In this document: one piece after another, positions 32,628 to 39,641 of the stretch
Layout: each line of letters opens with the position of its first letter
Numbering within the stretch: position 1 is the stretch's first letter
Assembly (NCBI GenBank): GCA_041730495.1
Contig: JBGSBR010000004.1
Coordinates: 20,490-84,489, forward strand
DNA from: JBGSBR01 sp041730495
Lineage (GTDB): Bacteria > Patescibacteriota > Microgenomatia > UBA1406 > GWC2-37-13
Reading direction: 5' to 3'
Length of the DNA: 64,000 nucleotides
The notes under the pieces: generated by a model
Told to the model about the DNA's origin: nothing
Seen by the model: the letters and a program-made list of their open reading frames with translations, nothing else
Database searches by the model: none
Program-made: the position numbers and the translations under genes

Positions 32628-33155
32628 TTATATGGCTAAATAGTTTATCGCGTCTTCTGGTGTATCTGCAAAGTAGATAAGATCTTTTAGATCTCGATCG
32701 ATAAAGCCATCAGCTTTCATTTTTTGAAGCTGCACTTTCAGTCCGTCATAAAAATTCAAGGTATTTAAGACAATAATCGGTTTATTGTGCATACCTTGTT
32801 TCTTGAGCTCAAGCACATCGGTAAGCTCATCAAGTGTGCCCACTCCTCCGACTAAAACAACGATAGCATCACTTCGGAGTAGAATAGTTGCTTTACGTTC
32901 ACCGAGTGTTTTGGCGACAATCAGCTCATCAATAGTTTCTCGTGCTACATCTTTATATACATCTATGGTGACGCCAATAAGTTTCCGGCCAGCAGTCTGT
33001 ACGGCATCTGCGATAAGTTTCATAAGGCCTCTATCAGAGGCGCCCCATACAAGATCATAGCCACTCAAGGCTAGTTTTTCAGCAAGGATGCATGCTGGAT
33101 CCGTATATTTTTTATTTAAATCACTCGCTGAGCAAAAGATGCCGATGTATTTCAT
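32628..33155 (-). CDS. LOG-family nucleotide phosphoribohydrolase-like protein
   Basis: A 175-residue Rossmann-like protein with 'YIGIFCSASDLNKKY', 'LVWGASDRGLMKLIADAV' and the loop 'VLVGGVGTLDELTDVLELKKQG', the PGGxGTxxE signature in a variant form (GGVGTLDE). Family members hydrolyse nucleoside 5'-monophosphates (cytokinin-type) or other nucleotides; older annotation as lysine decarboxylase is wrong. Its -10 TATAAT is 7 bases before the ATG. Confidence 0.88.
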   Translation of the reverse strand: MKYIGIFCSASDLNKKYTDPACILAEKLALSGYDLVWGASDRGLMKLIADAVQTAGRKLIGVTIDVYKDVARETIDELIVAKTLGERKATILLRSDAIVVLVGGVGTLDELTDVLELKKQGMHNKPIIVLNTLNFYDGLKVQLQKMKADGFIDRDLKDLIYFADTPEDAINYLAI

Positions 33156-33162
33156 GTTGTTG

Positions 33163-33168
33163 ATTATA
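33163..33168 (-). promoter_or_regulatory. Leaderless-type -10 box
   Basis: TATAAT on the minus strand, 7 bases before the ATG at 33155. Confidence 0.6.
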
Positions 33169-33186
33169 ACAAGTATTAACTTAATC

Positions 33187-34197
33187 CTACTTCAGATATT
33201 TCTTGAAAAAAGCAAAACGCTTTTTACCAAATAACTCATGAGCTGCTGGTGTAGCCCATGCGGGCTCAGGTGGCAATACTGCTAGATTAAATTTCTTACC
33301 CACTACGAGATCCATTGTAGCTATACCTTGCTGCTTTGTTTCATCGAGCAACAGTATACGCTCGGGTACTGATGCTATTAACTTCAGATCTTCGTCATAG
33401 AGCATGATAGCTTCGTTGTAGATGCATAACGTAAACGTTTTATTTGATTCAGCTTCACGCAATTTGATGGTTTCACATAAGAAACCGCTATGTTCAAACT
33501 CTTTTTTATCAATAACTTGATAGAGTTTGGACTTAGGAAGCTTGATATTTTCATTACTCAACAGCAGATGATAAGAATAAAGACTATCTTTAGCGTATTT
33601 TTGTAACTCTCCAACAGTTCTTACTTCACCAAGTGCAAGTACACACCCATGTCTTGTGAGCTGTGTCAGTGTGCGGATCACAATCTCAGCTCTGTCGTAA
33701 GTCATTTTAGTTGGAATCGTTATCAACTCCCCACTATCTGTCGCGATCACTGCTGGACAAAACGCTGCAGCAGGATCTGCGAGACGGAAGACACTGATGT
33801 CAACAAACGGTACTGCTCTAAATCCTGCAGGGTCGAAATCGACGATTGGTAAATCGGCATAGTAAGCACTTTCGAGCATGATGCTTTCTTGACCGACCTC
33901 TGCCGGGTAAAATCCTTTGATTCCTTGTTGCAATACCTGCTCAATTGCGTGAATCATCTGAGTTATCACACCTGCTTTCTCTAGTGGAGGTGCTGTCGGA
34001 CTACCAATTTCTGTCACACTACAGACAAGATCTGATGGCGATAGTTCTGTTGTTTCGAGCAGCTTGATGTTCAGCTGATCTTTGATTGGTGCGATACTCT
34101 CTATCTGACGTTTCACATCTAGCCCTCCTCCGGTAGTAAATACTGATGCTTTGGTAATGAATTTTTCAACGTTATGTTGATCGATAATAATACTCAT
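33187..34197 (-). CDS. DUF917-like protein
   Basis: A 336-residue protein with 'ASVFTTGGGLDVKRQIE', 'VCSVTEIGSPTAPPLEKAG', 'GFYPAEVGQESIMLESAYYADLPIVDFDPAGFRAVPFVDISVF' and 'ALGEVRTVGELQ', matching the DUF917 family, members of which include S-methylthiohydantoin desulfurase-like and hydantoinase-associated proteins. The exact reaction is unknown. Its ATG overlaps the stop of the upstream split gene (ATGA), which implies a functional pair. Confidence 0.78.
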   Translation of the reverse strand: MSIIIDQHNVEKFITKASVFTTGGGLDVKRQIESIAPIKDQLNIKLLETTELSPSDLVCSVTEIGSPTAPPLEKAGVITQMIHAIEQVLQQGIKGFYPAEVGQESIMLESAYYADLPIVDFDPAGFRAVPFVDISVFRLADPAAAFCPAVIATDSGELITIPTKMTYDRAEIVIRTLTQLTRHGCVLALGEVRTVGELQKYAKDSLYSYHLLLSNENIKLPKSKLYQVIDKKEFEHSGFLCETIKLREAESNKTFTLCIYNEAIMLYDEDLKLIASVPERILLLDETKQQGIATMDLVVGKKFNLAVLPPEPAWATPAAHELFGKKRFAFFKKYLK

Positions 34198-34670
34198 ATA
34201 TGTGAATTAGCGCGCATAATTTGCTTCGCAATTTGTAATGTTGGATATGGTTTAAGACAATACAGATCATGGATATCGCCATAAACTTTGCTTTCGTCTG
34301 CCACTATGACATTCGGATGAATATACAACCCAGCAAACATTGCATCCGCGGTCGGTTGCCATAACTCTTTTGTTTTTTTGAGGATCTTACTTTCCAATGG
34401 ATCCTCAATGGCTATTACACCTTGATGTTGTGATAGTGATTGTAAATAGATGACACTGTTACTAGAGTTGGCTAAGTCCACATATGATGTGGGTTGTTTT
34501 TCAAGTAGCAGATTATGCCAAGTCTCATCAGTTGCTGCGAGTAGTTGTGTAAGATCTGCCAGCGTCGGCAAGTTTCCAGATGCTACTGATTGTGTTACTT
34601 CAGTTTCAATATGACTAAAGGGATTTACTACCTGCACATCTCCTGTTCTTGCTTTGTGTACTCTTCTCAT
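34194..34670 (-). CDS. C-terminal part of a split unknown gene
   Basis: A 158-residue ORF from the first ATG, but the same frame is open and protein-like upstream to 34955 ('VFGESIITSVSISPSLHAYEIHTIDRLAKCAGFIGNN...'), with no usual start codon there. It therefore looks like the C-terminal ~250 residues of the gene whose N-terminal part is at 34927-35343, in the +1 frame. I recognise no family. It is joined to the DUF917 gene by an ATGA overlap, so the intact product is likely that protein's partner. Confidence 0.55.
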   Translation of the reverse strand: MRRVHKARTGDVQVVNPFSHIETEVTQSVASGNLPTLADLTQLLAATDETWHNLLLEKQPTSYVDLANSSNSVIYLQSLSQHQGVIAIEDPLESKILKKTKELWQPTADAMFAGLYIHPNVIVADESKVYGDIHDLYCLKPYPTLQIAKQIMRANSHI

Positions 34671-34926
34671 AAAAACATTTCCTAATGTGTTGGCATGATT
34701 TTGTACCTGAGTACACCAATCAATAAGCGCAGATTGCGTAATATTACCTTGATTATAGGCATCAAAGAGATATAACCAATATTCGAGTTTAGGAATGTGG
34801 ATGTATGTCGGTGCTGATGGTTGTTCATTGTTTCCAATAAAGCCAGCACATTTAGCCAGACGATCAATTGTATGAATTTCATACGCATGTAACGACGGAC
34901 TGATTGAGACACTGGTAATAATTGAT

Positions 34927-35343
34927 TCACCGAAGACTATTTGTATCTGTACTATTTACCAGTGATAACTCTTTTCCTGTATCCATCATTCCGCGAGCAT
35001 TACTTTCTCCAAATAAACAACAGCCGGTGACAATACAGATATCATCAGGTATTGCATCAGGTAATTGCACAATCTCTGGTTTAATAAAAAAGGTATTACT
35101 TTTATCAGAAACGGAGATATACCCGTCACCATTTTTATGATGAAGTACACCTTTGGTACCGATAGTTGTCTGATTGTTTATCACATCCAAGTTACGCAAA
35201 GCTTGCAGTTTTGTTGCAACTTTTCTGAGTGCTTTTGAATCTTGAGCATCCTCAAACATCTGCAATGTACTTTTTCCGTACATGGCAGGTTGATAGTGAC
35301 CTGTGATTTGATCTAATGGTATTAATATTGATTGTTCTAACAT
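34927..35343 (-). CDS. N-terminal part of a split unknown gene
   Basis: A 138-residue ORF beginning MLEQSILIPLDQITGHY, containing 'GTKGVLHHKNGDGYISVSDKSN' and 'PDDICIVTGCCLFGESNARGM', and stopping at TGA 34927-34929. The downstream sequence continues in the +1 frame through a 29-base overlap (34927-34955). Either a frameshift mutation, an assembly indel or recoding breaks one ~390-residue protein in two. A strong terminator stands 27 bases before the ATG, with a TACAAT box between. Confidence 0.55.
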   Translation of the reverse strand: MLEQSILIPLDQITGHYQPAMYGKSTLQMFEDAQDSKALRKVATKLQALRNLDVINNQTTIGTKGVLHHKNGDGYISVSDKSNTFFIKPEIVQLPDAIPDDICIVTGCCLFGESNARGMMDTGKELSLVNSTDTNSLR

Positions 35344-35369
35344 AATGTAATTTAAAATTGTAATAATCC

Positions 35370-35398
35370 AAAAAAAACCCCCCGGTATTATCCGGGGG
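35370..35398 (-). terminator. Strong rho-independent terminator
   Basis: On the minus strand CCCCCGG-ATAATA-CCGGGGGG is followed by eight T (35370-35377). It lies between the promoter at 35506-35533 and the gene starting at 35343. Confidence 0.88.
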
Positions 35399-35500
35399 AT
35401 GTATAGTCGTGGTTATTTAGGCTTGTAAGCCATAACACATACTATCCCGCCGCAGCGTTCGTCGTCGAACATCGATGACAATTGATAGATGTATCATATT
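35370..35500 (-). ncRNA. Candidate ~130-nt small RNA
   Basis: The minus-strand promoter is TTGACA (35528-35533), 16 bases, TATACT (35506-35511), giving a start near 35500. The RNA would contain a GTTCG/CGAAC hairpin, a long nested hairpin (ATAGT..GTTAT-GGCTT / AAGCC..ATAAC..ACTAT, about 35405-35447) and end in a terminator. No ORF is present. It may be a free RNA or a leader controlling the split gene that starts at 35343. It does not match SRP RNA or tmRNA motifs. Confidence 0.5.
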
Positions 35501-35549
35501 GATATAGTATAAAATGTAATCTGCAAATGTCAATTACAATTCTATAGGT

Positions 35550-35555
35550 TATAAT
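35550..35555 (+). promoter_or_regulatory. Leaderless-type -10 box of obg
   Basis: TATAAT ends exactly 6 bases before the ATG at 35562. The matching -35 region overlaps the -35 of the divergent small-RNA promoter (35528-35533), so the two may compete. Confidence 0.7.
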
Positions 35556-35561
35556 ACACAT

Positions 35562-36512
35562 ATGTTAGTCGATGAAATCAATATTACAGTAATTGGAGGC
35601 AAGGGCGGCGAAGGTGTCGTGCGTTTTTTCCCGAAAAAAGCTGGTCCTGCTGGCGGTAACGGTGGCAACGGAGGTAATGTTTATGCATATGGTAATCAAA
35701 ACTTATCAGATCTGAAACGTTATGCTGGAGCACCACGTCATGAAGCAGATGCGGGTCAACCAGGTGAAACATTTGAGCGTATCGGTCACAAAGGTGAAGA
35801 TCTACTCCTTCACTTCCCGATCGGCACATTGATCACTGATACCAACACTGGTGAACAGATCGAGATCACACATGCGAAACAAAAAGAGTTGCTTGTCACT
35901 GGTGGTAAAGGTGGACGTGGTAACTCAGCTTTCAAATCTGCTACCAATCAAACACCCCGACAATATGAGCCAGGTACTCCTGGTCAAGAACGTCATTTTC
36001 ATATTATCATGCGTTTCATTGCAGATTTTGGCTTTATCGGTTTCCCCAATGCAGGTAAAAGTAGCTTGCTTAATGAACTGACAGCTGCATCTGTGCGTAC
36101 TGCTGCTTATCCATTCACTACACTTGAGCCTAACTTAGGTGAGTTTGAAGGTAAGATCATCGCAGATATTCCAGGACTGATCGAAGGAGCATCATCTGGA
36201 AAAGGTCTCGGACATAAATTCCTCAAGCATATCGAAAAAGTACCAGTACTTCTTCATACGGTTTCACTCGAATCCAAAGATATTTTGCGAGATATTGAAG
36301 TAATCAATGATGAGCTAAAAAACTATCGTGAGCATATGGGTGAGAAACCACAAACAATTCTTCTTACGAAAACTGATTTAGTTGATGAAACGTTCGTTGA
36401 AGAAAAAGTAGAACTGATAAAAAGCAAAGGATATGATGTAATTCCTGTTTCGATCTTCAATCCTGAGCAGTTTGAAAAGCTGCAAGATTTTCTGCGTAGT
36501 TTTGATAAATAG
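35562..36512 (+). CDS. obg: GTPase Obg/CgtA
   Basis: A 316-residue Obg GTPase, essential in 50S assembly and stress control. The glycine-rich Obg fold is clear ('GGKGGEGVVRFFPKKAGPAGGNGGNGGNVY', 'GGKGGRGNSAFKS'), followed by the G domain with G1 'GFPNAGKSS', switch 'AYPFTTLEPNLG', G3 'DIPGLIEGAS' and G4 'TKTD'. It ends after the G domain, without the variable C-terminal domain found in some members. It is a single-gene, probably leaderless transcript. Confidence 0.97.
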   Translation: MLVDEINITVIGGKGGEGVVRFFPKKAGPAGGNGGNGGNVYAYGNQNLSDLKRYAGAPRHEADAGQPGETFERIGHKGEDLLLHFPIGTLITDTNTGEQIEITHAKQKELLVTGGKGGRGNSAFKSATNQTPRQYEPGTPGQERHFHIIMRFIADFGFIGFPNAGKSSLLNELTAASVRTAAYPFTTLEPNLGEFEGKIIADIPGLIEGASSGKGLGHKFLKHIEKVPVLLHTVSLESKDILRDIEVINDELKNYREHMGEKPQTILLTKTDLVDETFVEEKVELIKSKGYDVIPVSIFNPEQFEKLQDFLRSFDK

Positions 36513-36534
36513 TCAACGTGCTTGTATGTGATTC

Positions 36535-36611
36535 TTCGCTAACTTCAAGCTGAGGCACTATCTTCCTTTTACTTACAATCTCCACGACAGCCCGTGAAGT
36601 TGAGCTCATTC
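36535..36611. repeat. Dispersed repeat, copy 2, with inverted arms
   Basis: The core TTCGCTAACTTCAAGC-T-GAGG (36535-36555) matches 18849-18869. In this copy GCTAACTTCA (36538-36547) is answered by TGAAGTTGAGC (about 36595-36605), giving a ~70-base hairpin-like element. It lies in the 275-base gap after obg. Confidence 0.55.
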
Positions 36612-36652
36612 TCACACACTGCGCAACCGTTGTATAACACAATAGAAGTATT

Positions 36653-36723
36653 GTCATTCCGGACTTGATCCGGAATCTAGTTCAGAAATATTGTACTGGA
36701 CCCCCGATCGCAGTCGGGATGAC
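36653..36723. repeat. REP-like palindromic repeat
   Basis: Outer arms GTCAT/ATGAC enclose two hairpins, CCGGA-CTTGA-TCCGG and CCCGA-TCGCAG-TCGGG. This is the design of the dispersed 'GTCATTCC...GGATGAC' repeats common in many bacterial intergenic regions. A decayed half copy may lie at 8708-8730. Confidence 0.65.
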
Positions 36724-36732
36724 ATTCTTAGC

Positions 36733-36765
36733 AAAAAAAAACAGCCTCCCATTGCTGAGAGGCTG
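36733..36765 (-). terminator. Rho-independent terminator of the cupredoxin gene
   Basis: On the minus strand CAGCCTC...GAGGCTG (36742-36765) is followed by nine T, starting 23 bases after the cupredoxin stop. Confidence 0.88.
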
Positions 36766-36787
36766 ATTAATAGTTGTTATACTATTT

Positions 36788-37336
36788 TTATTTCACGGTA
36801 AGTGTGCCGACCATACCCATCTGACGATGTTGTCCGACACTGCAGTAGTATTCGAAACTACCAGTCTTGTCTGCTACGAACTCGACAGTTTCTGATGCGC
36901 CAGCTTGGATCTGTGCTGTGGCGACATCGAATTCATCAATCACAAGATCATGAAAACCTTCTGTGTTTTCAAATGTAATACGAACAGTGTCACCTTTATT
37001 TACAGTCATTGTATTTGGTGCAAAAGTAAATTCATCACCTTTGACAGTAAATTCTTTGACTTCACCTTCTGTTTCATTTTCCATTGTGCCTGATGGAGCC
37101 ATTTTTTTCTCATCGGCTGTCATAGCATCATCTGAGGCTTCCATAGCACCAGAAGGAGTCATGCTCTCATCTGAGGTGGCTTCATTGGTGATCTCAGTAC
37201 CATTATTAGTGGTCTGTGATGAGTTGCGATTCATCGCAAGATATACGACTGCGCCAGCAAGAAGTAAAATGACAATAAGCATCATGATTGAGCGGTTTCC
37301 GTTGGATGCCGCTTGTTGTGTCTGTGTTTCTTCCAT
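36788..37336 (-). CDS. Membrane-anchored cupredoxin
   Basis: A 182-residue protein with an N-terminal TM anchor (residues 18-36), an acidic Ser/Thr/Met-rich linker and a C-terminal plastocyanin-like domain. The type 1 copper ligands are visible as His in 'GFHDL', then Cys, His and Met in 'YYCSVGQHRQMGM'. It would carry electrons or bind copper on the outer face of the membrane. No oxidase or cytochrome gene is nearby; the thioredoxin/DipZ pair lies 2 kb away. A terminator follows. Confidence 0.9.
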   Translation of the reverse strand: MEETQTQQAASNGNRSIMMLIVILLLAGAVVYLAMNRNSSQTTNNGTEITNEATSDESMTPSGAMEASDDAMTADEKKMAPSGTMENETEGEVKEFTVKGDEFTFAPNTMTVNKGDTVRITFENTEGFHDLVIDEFDVATAQIQAGASETVEFVADKTGSFEYYCSVGQHRQMGMVGTLTVK

Positions 37337-37386
37337 AGTTAATTAATACTTATAACAGTACTTTATACCATGTTTTGAGCTGCGGT

Positions 37387-38427
37387 TCAAGTTTGGGCAG
37401 TATATGGAGCGAGAATCCGACGCACATCGTCAAGACTATTCATCTGCATGAGCTGTGCTCGTACTTCGGCTGCATGTGGGATATTCTTGCAGTACCAAGC
37501 CATATGTTTACGGAGAGATATGAAATGACCATCAGGAAGTAATCGTGTAAATGATTCTACATGTTTATATGTCGCTTCGAATCGTTCAGCTGTAGTCGCT
37601 TCATGTTCCTTGAAAAACCAGGGATTGCCAAATGTAGCTCGACCAATGAGTACTCCATCGACGTTGTAATCATTGATACGATCTCGTGCCTCTGGCATTG
37701 ATTGGATATCACCGTTACCAAGTAAGATTGTTTTTGTTTTATGTGCGAGCTCAGCTGCTTTGCCGATCTCATCCCAGTCTGCACGACCAGTATACATCTG
37801 CGCAAGCGTGCGACCATGTAGCGTGATTGCCACGGGCTCCATTTCGAGTAAATTTGCAATCCATGCTTCTGTGACCGGCACCTCGACTCCGATACGTGTT
37901 TTTACGCTTACGGGTAAAATCTGTCTGGTAGTGATTATATTATGAGTTTTCTTAAATGTTTGTACCCAGTTGATGATTGACTCAGCTACTTCGGCTTCTT
38001 CGATAGTTTTACCTTCTGACCAATCCTTGATTGCCGTTTTGACTGTTTTTATGATTTCTTGCGCATGCTTCGGCTGTAGTATCAGTCCAGCACCAGCACC
38101 ACGTTTGGTTATCGTTTTATCAGGGCATCCCATATTGATATCCACGCCATCAAATCCTGCTTCACAAGCGACAAATGTAGCTTTGTAGTAAGCAATTAGA
38201 TCTGTACCATAGATCTGTGCAATAGTTGGTGTCTCGGTTTGATGATAGACGAAAGAATGCAGCACTTTTTCTGCTCCATGTGCGATAGCTTCAACTGGCA
38301 CAAATTCGGTTAACAATACATCAGGTTTACTATACGTATCGACCATATAACGAAATGCGGCATCAGTGACACCGTCCATGGGTGATAGACCAAATATGGG
38401 TTTTTTCTGTTCTGACCAGTTAATCAT
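37387..38427 (-). CDS. dus: tRNA-dihydrouridine synthase
   Basis: A 346-residue FMN enzyme that reduces uridines in tRNA D-loops. It shows 'GLSPMDGVTDAAFRYM', 'AQIYGTD', 'DGVDINMGCPDKTITKRGAGAGLILQP' with the catalytic Cys, 'PVSVKTRIGV', 'ITLHGRTLAQMYTGRADWDEI' and 'DGVLIGRATFGNPWFF'. A ~25-residue insertion lies between 'KDWSEG' and 'ILPVSVKT'. Its -10 (38438-38443) nearly touches the divergent -10 of the next gene. Confidence 0.94.
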   Translation of the reverse strand: MINWSEQKKPIFGLSPMDGVTDAAFRYMVDTYSKPDVLLTEFVPVEAIAHGAEKVLHSFVYHQTETPTIAQIYGTDLIAYYKATFVACEAGFDGVDINMGCPDKTITKRGAGAGLILQPKHAQEIIKTVKTAIKDWSEGKTIEEAEVAESIINWVQTFKKTHNIITTRQILPVSVKTRIGVEVPVTEAWIANLLEMEPVAITLHGRTLAQMYTGRADWDEIGKAAELAHKTKTILLGNGDIQSMPEARDRINDYNVDGVLIGRATFGNPWFFKEHEATTAERFEATYKHVESFTRLLPDGHFISLRKHMAWYCKNIPHAAEVRAQLMQMNSLDDVRRILAPYTAQT

Positions 38428-38437
38428 ATGAGTCTTT

Positions 38438-38455
38438 ATTATATAATGCTATAAT
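38438..38455. promoter_or_regulatory. Back-to-back -10 boxes of dus and the divergent gene
   Basis: The minus-strand TATAAT (38438-38443, 10 bases before dus) and plus-strand TATAAT (38450-38455, 6 bases before the ATG at 38462) are separated by 6 bases. RNA polymerase could not occupy both at once. Confidence 0.6.
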
Positions 38456-38461
38456 TGATAT

Positions 38462-38965
38462 ATGGCAGATACTGATAATATAAAAGGAACAATCTATATA
38501 AGTGATACCGCTGCAAATAACGAAGCTAAAAATCCACAAACAATACAAGAAACTAAAGCTCAAGTCGAAAAAATTGTATCTGCAGGACAAAAAAACATCT
38601 TCTATTGTAAAAGTGTCTTTCCGTTTGATTTCTTCCCCGATGTCATCACTATAGATCTTAATAAAATTGATATTGATCGAGGTATATTTTTTTTTACACG
38701 ACAACGGATATCTATACCATTTGCAACTATAATTGGTGTGACTGGTATCAATGATATTTTATTCGGCAGTGTTGTAATCGAAACTACAGGATTTGAGGAA
38801 ACACATGTCCAGATAAAAAAGCTTTGGCATAAAGATGCTATCAAAGCTAGACGTATCATTGCAGGCGTCCTAGCTTGTATCAAAGATGGTGTTGATCTGG
38901 GTCAACTGGATGCAAAATATGTAACTGAAAAAGTCGAAGAGATTGGAAGAACAGCTACGGGATAA
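38462..38965 (+). CDS. Hypothetical PH-like domain protein
   Basis: A 167-residue protein without signal peptide. The central part ('KSVFPFDFFPDVITIDLNKIDIDRGIFFFTRQRISIPFATIIGVTGINDILFGSVVIETTGF') has the alternating strands of a PH-like domain, and the C-terminus is a long helix ('DAIKARRIIAGVLACIKDGVDL'). I do not know a function. It has a leaderless-type promoter. Confidence 0.65.
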   Translation: MADTDNIKGTIYISDTAANNEAKNPQTIQETKAQVEKIVSAGQKNIFYCKSVFPFDFFPDVITIDLNKIDIDRGIFFFTRQRISIPFATIIGVTGINDILFGSVVIETTGFEETHVQIKKLWHKDAIKARRIIAGVLACIKDGVDLGQLDAKYVTEKVEEIGRTATG

Positions 38966-39073
38966 CTACTTAAGCTACTTAACTTCTTTACTTTTATGCT
39001 ATAATCAATTATAGTAAATTTGTATTAATAATCATGAATAGGAATAGCGAATTATTAGTTATCTCAAATACTT

Positions 39074-39625
39074 ATGAATAAAAATATAATTTTTGCATGC
39101 ATCTTAATTGTCCTTATTAGTAGTGCAAGCTATATCGTTTACACAACAAGTCAGTCATCGTCTGATCGATCAGGTATGACTGATAAAGAAACAACGATGC
39201 CAAACGAGAATACTCCACAGATTGAAACTGAAACAACTACAGATGAATCAAATAAGATTTATTCTGGTCAACAAATTGCAGGTACTGTCTCTCCATACAT
39301 AATTTTCAATAATCAAGATTACAAGCAGGCATTAGCAGAAGGTAAAACAGTGTTTCTAGAGTTTTATGCAAGTTGGTGTCCAGTATGTCGTGGTGAGGCA
39401 CCAGATATTGAGGCGGGATTTGATCAACTTAATGATCCAAACATTGTAGGATTTCGTGTTAATTACAATGATCCTGATACAGATGAGACAGAAAAGGCAC
39501 TTGCTCAAGAATACGGTGTAACGTATCAACATACCAAGGTGCTTATTAAAAATGGTGAAGTTGTTTTGAAAAATGGCGAGGTTTGGGATACTGAACGATT
39601 CTTAAATGAAATAAAAAGCAATTAA
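39074..39625 (+). CDS. Secreted thioredoxin-like protein
   Basis: A 183-residue protein with an N-terminal membrane anchor (residues 3-24), a Thr/Glu-rich linker and a thioredoxin fold with active site 'EFYASWCPVCRGEAPDI' (CPVC) and the cis-Pro region 'YGVTYQHTKVLIKNG'. It should exchange thiols outside the membrane with DipZ, encoded 16 bases downstream. A 15-codon ORF (39034-39081) overlaps its ATG in another frame and might couple translation; a TATAAT lies at 39000-39005. Confidence 0.87.
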   Translation: MNKNIIFACILIVLISSASYIVYTTSQSSSDRSGMTDKETTMPNENTPQIETETTTDESNKIYSGQQIAGTVSPYIIFNNQDYKQALAEGKTVFLEFYASWCPVCRGEAPDIEAGFDQLNDPNIVGFRVNYNDPDTDETEKALAQEYGVTYQHTKVLIKNGEVVLKNGEVWDTERFLNEIKSN

Positions 39626-39641
39626 TTATTAATACCTTATT

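Noticed and set aside
34682..34930. 82-codon minus-strand ORF
   Set aside because: It lies in the third frame over the open C-terminal frame of the split gene, which has the better protein character.
35370..35500. SRP RNA, tmRNA or 6S RNA as identity of the candidate small RNA
   Set aside because: The SRP GGAAG/AGCAG tetraloop motifs, tmRNA tag frame and a long 6S-like open-bubble hairpin are not seen.
39034..39081. 15-codon upstream ORF before the thioredoxin gene, as a leader peptide
   Set aside because: It has no repeated regulatory codons and no terminator follows, so attenuation is not supported; only possible coupling is noted.
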